Source: Ichthyophonus hoferi
Taxonomy: Eukaryota > Opisthokonta > Ichthyosporea > Ichthyophonida > Ichthyophonidae
Assembly: GCA_002751075.1 (NCBI GenBank)
Contig: NAOQ01000208.1
Coordinates: 39,248 to 69,053 of the forward strand
Length of the DNA: 29,806 nucleotides
Direction: 5' to 3'
The notes beneath the pieces are model-generated. The model saw only the letters and a list, made by a program, of their open reading frames with translations. It was not told the DNA's origin and ran no database searches. Positions within the stretch are counted from its first letter, which is position 1, and every line of letters starts with the position of its first letter. The translations under genes and the position numbers were made by a program. Positions 20,712 through 29,806 of this stretch are shown here, one piece after another.

Positions 20712-21925
20712 CTGTACTAATTTGATTATTTGTCTTCAATCTAACTTTAGTGGCTTACGTGTTTGCTCTGTGTATAAAAAGTACAAATAGACCTACTGAC
20801 GCGGGACGTCAGGTAAAGGTTTTTATTTCTCTTTCAACTTCTAGATTGCTTGTTGAAAGTAATTAGGATTATTACTCCCTCTGATTAGAGATGAAGTTAA
20901 TTAAAACAGCTATTAAATGATAGCTGACAAAAGCCAAAAACAACTTGTGGAGTGCTAAATGTGTAGTATAATAATGGGACTTTACAAGCTAACACGTCAA
21001 ATGACTACCAATTAAATGACATAATAGTCAAAGACTCTGGTCCTACGTATAATATACACCATTGGATTATGGATGCTAGGAGTAGTGAAGGAACATATGT
21101 ATCGTTGATGCTTTTAATTATCAATTAGCAAGAGTACATCGTGTTGGACGGTATGTGAATACCAGTGCTAACCCCTCCAGCCAATCACCACCAGTTCCAT
21201 TCACAAATAAAAAGAATCATTTTCATATTCAGAAATACTTAAATAGGCTATATAAATATGCGGCTCATAGGTCTATACGACTAGCCATTATACACACACA
21301 GCTATCAGTAAATATATCCCAATATTGATACTATCACAAGAGAAAGCTATAAGAGGCCTGGGCTAAGACATTACCATAAACTGTACCATATACATATTCC
21401 ATAATACTCTGGATTTGACTGCCTAAACGGTCTTCATATGTCAAATGAAAGTGCAGAATTAGCAATATATTTACATATCTGAAACTCCCAAACCATTTTT
21501 TTTTTTTGTAAATTAACACCTCACCCCACCTTATATACATCTATATATCAACTAAACGCCAGACCACAACTATAACATATTAGGTCATATACAAATACAA
21601 TACTATATTGCTATTATCTTTATTAGCACTAGGTATCATAACCACATTCATACATAGGTATAGTATGATAAGTGTAGATAGATAAAAAGATCACAGGCCA
21701 GTAATGCGTTGATAAAGATTGAAAGCTAAACCACCAAACCCGGAATGCAAATCAAAAAAAACTTTAGTATTAATATACTGTACATAAGATGTATGTATAC
21801 ATTCATAACTAATCTAAAGATGAAAAGAAAAGAAAAACAATAGCATATCACTGAAGGGCCGTCAAAAATAATCCTTTGCTCGTACAACTACAAAAAGTAA
21901 ATATATGTAGATCTATATATGTAGA
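20712..21925. other. intergenic region and TRMO 3' flank
   Basis: AT-rich, with no gene I can support. A minus-strand frame at 21334-21540 is open for 68 codons, but its start is in a poly-A/T run and I see no family. TTTATT at 21619-21624 reads AATAAA on the minus strand, about 300 bases past the TRMO stop, and is its likely poly(A) signal. Confidence 0.45.
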
Positions 21926-24900
21926 TTATTGGGCTAAAGAGCCAGGGCTGTCTGTGTAGCGATCTGTCCAGTCTTCAATGTGGAAGATAGTCACCCTGTG
22001 GCGTCACAAGGTATTAGACAACTAGACTGGTAAGCAGCGATCAACCACTAATCCCAAAGATTGCCAACAATTACAACCAATCCGAATGATATTGATCTAC
22101 CAGTAATTTGCTACCAATATTGGAATTAAAAATCTTAAGAGCATTATTTCAAAATTCTTTAGAGCAGCAAGGTTCTGATCAGAGTTATAGATACCCAATG
22201 AATGACTATAATATAATGCAATACTGTCTAATATTAATAGCTCCTTTTTGGAATCTATTTCCATTGGAGACAACTCAAAACTAGCAGATAAAAGTAGTAT
22301 CACAAAGAACAATAACAAGCTACAAGACAATCAGTATAGTGACCTACCCGGAATTATCCTGTTCGTATCGGCAATTTATATTCAATACATCAATGCAGAA
22401 TCCATACTGTAGTAAGCGTCAGGATTAGGACATGTTGTATACTAGGGTGTTATAGGTGGAATATTATACCAACCTTATATAGAATATAATGGCTTTATAG
22501 GGAATTTAAAATATAGATCCCATTGGATTACAAGAAAAGGGTGTGTAGGTAATGCCCGTCAGATATGGGAAAGGGCCAACAAGAAAAAATATAAAAATAA
22601 AAAGAATGAAATAAACCAGTATTAAAATAGTAGAAGAGGCTAGATAGAAAAGAGGAACCATTGTGTAGCGTGTATATGCACATCTATAAAGGGTACATCT
22701 ATGTAAGTATGCCTGTATGTAAAGAGGTAAACAACTATATCTGCAGGCGGCGGTATAGGAATATTGTAATCGCATACCTATTTAAGCCTTCAGATAGCTC
22801 TGGGTATAATCGAATAAGAAAAGCCATATTTTTGAATGTGTATTAAATGAAAGGACAGGTAGAACGGTAAAATATAAAATAAAGCAAGTAAGAATATATA
22901 GAGGATATGCGGTAAATACGGGTTAACTGCACAGGTATTAGCCTACTAGCACATTACATTGATGTTTCTCTCTACCCAATTATAAAGGAAAAGAATAAGA
23001 TAATCAATAGCTGCAAGTGTAAAGATGAAGAAACTCAGCACTTACAGATCTATCACTTTCACTGGTAGCCTCGGCATGTTTCCTCTTACGATAGTTACTA
23101 CGAGGCTCATTAACTGTAATAATAATCCAATGAATAACCAGTAGGATAAGAGAGAACCACTAATCAAATAGTAGTTGTTTAAGAGGTGAAAGCGCTAGGT
23201 ATGATTTTCCTTCTCTCCTTCTCTCTTATCTATTCTCGCTTCTTTTATCAAACAAGCCAATAGCATCAACGCACTAAGTTATAATGCATCTCTAAACCAA
23301 TTAAGTTGCCTTTATGGCCTGTTAAACCACATACACATCTCCCATCGGGCCTAACGGTCAATGTGCTAGCAACCACGCATGACACAATAGAGAGTAAGTG
23401 GTTAGCAATATAATGAGAGTATAAGGATAGATGCTTACTCAGCACTTGGTATATAACCGCACGTATATCCTCAATATTATTATAGAATTGTAATTTTCCG
23501 CTAGTCACATAGTTAGTCAGCTCTATGAGGGCTTCCTCTGTGTATTTAATCTCAAAACCATTCGGTGTGCCTGTAAGGTAACAATAAAGACCCAAGGGTC
23601 AGTAATGTGTATATTGCATTTTATGTGTAAGGCTTGAGATCTATAGAGATATATATGTGGTGTCTAGAAAAAGAAAAGAGAGAGTAGGCCTGATATAGGT
23701 GATGAAAGGTACAGCTATGCTGTAAGAGAAAAAGAAATTAAGGCCGTAAGTTAATTGTGAGTAGATAGAAGGGAAAGGAGGTGGAGAAAGGAGAAACTAC
23801 ACTGGTCAAGGGAAATAATATAGGTCTCATATGACTATTATCTCTCTTACAAACTGTCTAGTGTAATAGAATAACATATGGACTGGTTATACGTGAAAAT
23901 GTTAATAATATCTAAATTAAAGAGGTATGTGAGAGAGGGGTCTACAACACAACTCATAACTCCCTCTTCTATTCTCTAATCAAATATGTATGTCAATACT
24001 AACCGGGCGTAGTAACCCAGGTGGGGACAGTCGCATCGCCTGTAGGAGCATCATGTCTGCAAAGGAGAGGGAAAGGGAAACCAGAGAGAGAGAGGGAGGG
24101 AGAGGAAGAGGTGAAGAAGGAAAAAATGATACATGTTAATAATATTACAAATCTCATATAAAGCGGTGTAAATCATAGGATCAATCACAATATGGTAGTA
24201 AGTCCAATGGTACAATTAGGAATAACAATTAGACATACGCCTGATATAGTTATGTAACACTATGAATATATACATATATCAAACTACTAAGTTCAACAAT
24301 TAGTATTTATAATGGAGTAATGCCTGAATTAGCAATAGATAGTCACAATTCTCCAGTGTCTAGAATAGAGGTATGCAACCATCCTAGATCAATTCATTCC
24401 CTCCCATTCACTTATACAATACCGCAAATATCTCTGCTTCAGTTGTAGCTAGGCATAATATGGTTAGGTAGGTAGGTAGGGAGATAGTAATCCTTCACAA
24501 CTAAATATAAAATATAACACAGACCAAATACATATCAATCAAGAATAACTCAAAAATTACATGCGCGCCATCTACCATTAAAGTTTAAAATACATTAAGC
24601 AATATGATAAATTATAATACTAAGTTACCCAGATAACAGCCACTCAAGGGTGAAAGAGATAATATCAAGTATAAAAGATGGTTAGAGAGACTAGTATATG
24701 CAGGTAAATAGATAGGGTCATTACTCAGGGAGATATGGCTTGATATCTAGGATTGGTGTGCCATGTACAAGATCTACGCCGGTGAAGTTTACTATACCTG
24801 TATATGAGTATATATATATATATATAGGTTTATTTGCACATATCAGATTAATTGCTCATTTAACGTATGTAAGCTAGCTTGTACTTGCCTATCAGTGGGT

Positions 24901-27643
24901 ATGAAGCTATGAGGGGACAGATAGAGAGTATAATACATAATACCAAATGACTACACAATAAACTGGTAGGATACAAGAAGATTATCTCCTATCACAATAA
25001 CCCCCAGTTTAAGTGTAATATATCCCAGACAACCTACCCTAACTATTCCTATCTGGCCACTAATCTATAGTTCTTTATTGCTTATGAGTTATTTATTTTC
25101 GATCTTTCATATATATCTCTCCTATCACGCTATTTCCCCTATTTAGACCATTATATTACAACCTTCCACCCTTATCTTATTAAATAGATCACCGATATGA
25201 CCAATCACTAGACCAATCACAGATATATTACAATAGAAACCTACCTTTATCTAAGTCAATAGAGTCCAGTTTGGCTAAACTATATGGAGAATGAAAGAAG
25301 AAATAGGAAATACAGTGAGATATTAAGAGAGAAACAAAGATGAATAGGTTAATATATATATATATATATAGATTGAGTATGTGTGTGGCGTGTGAAGGAG
25401 AGGGTGAAAGGTTAGCAGAAGGAAGTTTAAATATGTGATTGTACACATACCAAGGTTTCGTAGTATAGTATATCATATAATAGATGACTGCCATAGACAC
25501 TGTTCGAGTGTATGGGTATATAGGCCATACACCTCTCATTGTGCACACGTTTGTGGGTGTTTCACCCTATTGTATGGCATGTATATATATGTATGGCATG
25601 TATGATATATATGGTGAAAAGGCCCTACATGACATGAATCCAATCATTTAACTAAAGCCATAATCACCAATCAACAAATGATCTTAGATTCCTACCTTAA
25701 TCCAATCGGATTAGGCCTATGGGGAGCTCTTGTACTAAATACCCCAGTGCTGCCACCGCCCATTCGTGGAGGCTGTATATCGATCACAAGACATAAGGTG
25801 TAAGAAGGTGGGCCAGGAAACATTAAAAAAATTAATTTAATTCCCCTTGGATAGGCAGCGAGCTAATATGGCAGAAGCTCAAAAAACATGTTGTAAAGGA
25901 AAAAGGACTTATATTTTTTAAAAAATTAAAAATAAGAGAAAAAAAAAACATAGTGATATGACTATATGGTAAGAAAGAAGAACAAAGAAAACTTAAAATA
26001 AAATTAACCATATATAGACAATAAGGGGTGTAATAATGAGTGTATTGTATGATAGGCAGGAGTGATCAATTGAGATAACCGTAAAAGACATGTGACTGGT
26101 GTTGTTTAATTAGACTGAAAATCAAACACTGACAATAAAATTTAAAACAGAGCAACACATAAACTATTTGCCAGTTTTCTTTAATATAAACTATACCACA
26201 CTATCATAGAAGGTTTGTAATATAGGTATCATATTGGATACCTCATACATACCTTAACCTTGTAGTTTGTTTTCAATTGGTTGTTGAGACTAAACATAAA
26301 TACAATCCATACATGGGTATATCCTGCACATAGACAATGTCAGTCAATCCGCTTGAAATGAGACATATATGTACGATAGTATAATATTATAATAGTCTAT
26401 ACATGCATATCAAAGCAAGCCATTACCCTCATACCTTCTAGTCCCTCTAAGGCATGGCCACAGTTATTATCCAATGATAATTGAAGTCTAGCTCTGGAGG
26501 CAGGCACCACAGCTCCCTGGTGTTTCACCAATCAATGACTTATCCTTATAATTGTGCAAATCAAATGCCCGTATTAAAACAATATCAATTAACATACTTG
26601 GACTGCATGACTGCACCAATAGTATTTTCTGAGGTAAGATCAGTAACTAATAGGAGCATACCGTATAGTACAGCATGTATGCTTTTGAACTAAAAAAGGG
26701 AATAAACTTAAGAATATTAAAGAAGCGAGTAGATAGGCTATGAGAGTAACATGAGGAAGAGGAAGGAATAGACAAAAACAAATACGTAGTAAGAACTAAA
26801 GACATAAAAAGAAAGATAAGCTAAGGGCAAGCCAGGTCACAGGCTAACATACCTGTCTAGGTGTCCCATTCTTCTCCCTAAACACACTCTCTAGTAGGCC
26901 TATTGCCCTTAGGTTATAACATGGCATGTCAGCCGTATGAATGACAGCATCGTTAAGAATAATAGCCTCTTTTGCCATCCTATAGGAGGGGAGGGTTAGA
27001 GGGGGAATCATACACTTATAGACATAGATGAATGTATTATGTTACCTACATATCTATATCCATATATAAAAATTGAAGATATAGTAACTTGTACAGAGGC
27101 AAAATCAGATTAATCATAACTAAATCAGTCTATTTATTGGTTGACGCATTTATAATCCGCGTTATAATTGGATTATAATGAAACCTCAATGTAATCTTTT
27201 TCTATAGGTAGTAGTAAGTGATGATATCTGTCCTAACACCTACCTTATCTGCTTATGAAAAATAGCACGGACGTCTCCTTGGAAGAATTGAAACTGTGAC
27301 AGGGTTCTCTAATTAACATATATTCATCTAGCCTCTATGCATTAATAAACCAATCAGATTGTTTCAATGGAGTGATTGTTTAGTAGAATATGTAAAATGT
27401 TAATATTTAAGTAAACCAAAGTTCTGAATCATTAGGAAGAATTGTAAACAATGCAGTCTAGCTAAAGAGAGAAAATAGAATAAAAAGAAAAAAGATTGCA
27501 TGTAGGGAAACAGTCTTGTATGTCCCGTGTGGGTATATCTACAAAGATACATATGATAGTATACAGTAAGCATAGATAAATAGGAAGGAAGTGATGTTAA
27601 GTGTGAACGATTGACTAAACATGGAGAGAACATATAATATTAA

Positions 27644-27680
<37 letters not shown>

Positions 27681-28471
27681 GCTGTCTATGACTTGTTTAC
27701 ATCAGGGAAAAAAGAGATGCTTTTGAGAGGTGATAAGTTTAGGGGTAAGAATTAAGTGAAATGAGTAAATAGAAGGTGAAATCCAATCATACATACTGGC
27801 TAAAATAGTGTACTAATGTCTCCCAAGAAATATGCTAGACTTCTAAAAAGCTTCAAGTAGTTACCTGGAGCTGGTTATGGTAGATTATTACAGTAAGGAT
27901 ATGTAGATAAAGATATATTTACAAATAATCAGATTTAAGTCTTGAAAGATTAATTATAAGATGCTTTTTAGCAAATTTTTGGTTCTTGGTGGGTATAATC
28001 GCAACGAAATATGGCCTGTTGGAGGCAAATAAGTGTAACTGATTTCTGATTTAATTACCAATGATGATATTTAATAGGCTTATTGTTATGAAATTTATTT
28101 AGAGCATCTGTTCCAGCAAAAAATGAATTGTATTTTGTGACTAATAAAATAGTTCTCACAAAAATACCCACATACACATAGTCGCAATGATTCTTACGAT
28201 AGATGGCAAGACACATACAGCCCTCATCCCAGTTGCAATAGATGATAACCTTTTATTTATTTCAATATGATTGGTAAAATGTGTGTACACGTGCCTATCT
28301 AAATAATAGGCTATAGATCCGATCTGCATTCCATTGTTAAGGTCTAAGATTCTAACACATCATTTGGGTAAAAACAGGTCTAGTTCATAATAACTCAGAT
28401 ATAACTCGGATCGGCTTTATTTATACCTTCTTCATTCTGCTGCTGTTTAGGCTAGGCTGTTTTCCAATCAT
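21926..28471 (-). CDS. TRMO: TRMO: tRNA (N6-threonylcarbamoyl-A37) N6-methyltransferase, about 13 exons
   Basis: TRMO (TsaA/YaeB family) uses S-adenosylmethionine to methylate t6A37 to m6t6A37 in tRNA-Thr. Exons, 5' to 3' on the minus strand: 28427-28471 (tentative), 27244-27293, 26853-26979, 26435-26516, 26253-26323, 25696-25772, 25245-25279, 24725-24797, 24004-24056, 23439-23570, 23046-23113, 22348-22406, 21926-21995. Phases agree throughout: 313 residues, or 281 from the internal ATG at 26978. Family motifs in order: REKNGTPRQ, SRARLQL, THVWIVFMF, PPRMGGGSTGVFSTRAPHRP then NPIGLS, GVDLVHGTPILDIKPY, a WV linker, a C-terminal domain with EPRSNYRKRK (usual form DPRxxY) and a final strand-rich FCIDVLNINCRYEQ. 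The human protein has a long insert between the two domains that is absent here. Exons 3 to 13 are firm. The 50-base exon 2 fits splice motifs and phase, while exon 1 (starts MIGKQPSLNS) is a guess. Confidence 0.93.
24058..24125. repeat. purine-rich GA tract in TRMO intron
   Basis: A GAGA/GGAA-rich stretch just upstream of exon 24004-24056 on the minus strand. Read on that strand it is a long pyrimidine tract leading to the acceptor TTTGCAG, so it probably serves splicing. Confidence 0.6.
27643..27677. repeat. (AAT)n microsatellite
   Basis: About 11 AAT units in the long 5' intron (or 5' flank) of TRMO. Likely polymorphic. Confidence 0.9.
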
Positions 28472-29806
28472 TGGCTGCAATGGAATCGGATACGGGAGCA
28501 GCTTAGGCATTGAGCAGATTAATATTATTGTTATTATTGTTATTATTATTGTAGTAGTGTTGCTATGACTGCTGTCATTTCTCACTCTTACCTCTATAAA
28601 AAATATATATTTATAGCCTTAGTAATAATTATACTATTAACAGTAATAATAACTATAATAATAGTGTTAAAAAGGATATTTAATTAATTTGGGTATCTAT
28701 TTATATAGCTATAGGCATTTAATATTATTAGCAATTATTATTATGTATGTGGTCTGGGAAAATGTTAGTACAATCTGTTGGTGTTAAACGGCAATCCAAG
28801 ATGATCAATCAAAATTAAATCAGCCAATGTTAGAGATCCTGCAGCTATATAGTAAGCCATTTCATATCATGTTATGCAGCCCAGATAACACATTGTTTCC
28901 TCATCCTACCTAAGACAAGTCCTTCTGACTTGTTTAATAATAATGTCATAGCATATCTGTACTCCGCGTACGCAAATGAACACGTTAAAACGCCCCTTGA
29001 TTTGGTACTATCTCTCCTTCAAAACAAATATATACCGCAGGAATGCTCTTGTCTCTACTTATTATTCTCAACAAATAGCATTAATTCTGATATTGCCACT
29101 AGTCCTATAATACATTATACTTTTATCGTGAACTATCCTTGATCAATTCTGACTTTTATATCTTTTTTGTATAATTATTATTTAAAGTAAATGTGACCAA
29201 TCGTAAATATCCTTATTGGCTAATACAATTCACAAAAGATCACTGAGGCCCACTAGGATTGTTTAATTTTATCTCAAGAATACAATTAGGTCCTCATTTG
29301 GATGGCACGTTAACTAATTTCCTCATTAACATAAGCACTCACATATCACACTACGTATCGACCAATCATTTCATTTAACCTAGCTAACAAAGTTATGCTA
29401 TTAACTAATATTAGACCGATCATTTCATAATCCGGTTTGCTATCAAACTTTGGCCGAACTATGCGTTTATTTCGAGTTAATGGTCTTGCAACATAAAGGA
29501 ATAAGCTGTAACAAATGCATTGACCGCTTTGGTTCCAACAACTTATTATCCCCGAGTAAGACCATCGTGAGCGGGAAACCCATGACTTTTTTGCTGAGTA
29601 TAAAAAAAAAATTAAATAAATACCAATTATATACAAAAACCTTTTACCACAATTACTGAGAATAATAAGTAGAAACAAGAGCGTCCCTATAACCTATATT
29701 TGTTTAGAATGAGAGGAAATACTGAATTAGGGGGTGTTTTAACGTGTCCCTTTCCGAACTCGGAGTTTAGGTATGATGCTAAGACATATTTAGGTAATTA
29801 AACAAG
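28472..29806. other. AT-rich region, no firm gene
   Basis: An ATT/GTT-rich low-complexity run lies at about 28520-28553. A short hairpin (ACAAGTC, then GACTTGT) lies at about 28915-28933. Between about 29405 and 29659 both strands stay open for 80 codons or more (a plus frame ending 29659 and a minus frame 29678 to 29346), with a local rise in GC. I recognise neither product and see no clear splice sites, so no CDS is called. Confidence 0.4.

Noticed and set aside
27400-27633. 77-codon minus-strand ORF within the TRMO 5' region
   Set aside because: Low-complexity Phe/Leu/Tyr content typical of an intron, and its phase does not connect to the TRMO exons.
29346-29678. 110-codon minus-strand ORF
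   Set aside because: Mostly AT-driven hydrophobic sequence, the opposite strand is equally open, and no family is recognised.
1-29806. tRNA, rRNA or CRISPR features
   Set aside because: No cloverleaf with recognisable A and B boxes, rRNA core sequence or regular spacer-repeat array was seen by eye.

Overview
The window is nuclear DNA from an AT-rich, intron-dense eukaryote that uses the standard code. Genes are split into 4 to 13 exons by mostly GT-AG introns of about 70 to 1100 bases, and several acceptors are preceded by CTAAC or TACTAAC branch-like boxes. All-host gene content, N-glycosylation machinery, a TMEM9-family protein, a mitochondrial-looking acetate kinase and a dead Ty1/copia element suggest a unicellular eukaryote, perhaps a protist close to the opisthokonts. 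The sequence alone does not fix the lineage.

Layout: 1-1752 is AT-rich with no gene I can support. 1753-5575 (+) is a 10-exon acetate kinase with an N-terminal presequence. 6915-7687 and 8047-8698 (both -) are two short unrecognised genes found by joining exons with matching phases. 9601 (+) starts a tiny hydrophobic ORF. 9940-14393 (+) is a 13-exon ALG3 mannosyltransferase whose introns 5 and 12 carry a 31-base minisatellite and a G-rich pentamer array. About 14.4-16.2 kb is a broken copia element with a long hairpin at its LTR edge and an inverted second fragment. 17215-19423 (+) is a 4-exon TMEM9-family gene. About 19.97-20.71 kb (+) holds an unresolved membrane-protein candidate. 21926-28471 (-) is TRMO, the tRNA t6A37 N6-methyltransferase, in about 13 exons. 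28472-29806 is AT-rich with no firm gene.

The recognised genes are unrelated housekeeping functions: acetate metabolism (mitochondrion), lipid-linked oligosaccharide assembly (ER), endolysosomal membrane protein (TMEM9) and tRNA modification. I see no operon-like or defence-like system. The most unusual items are the mitochondrial-type acetate kinase, the repeat-laden ALG3 introns, the LTR hairpin, the possible LTR edge a few bases past the ALG3 stop, and several small split genes that single-ORF scanning misses. Exon boundaries were worked out by eye from splice motifs, reading phase and remembered family sequences; no alignment was run.
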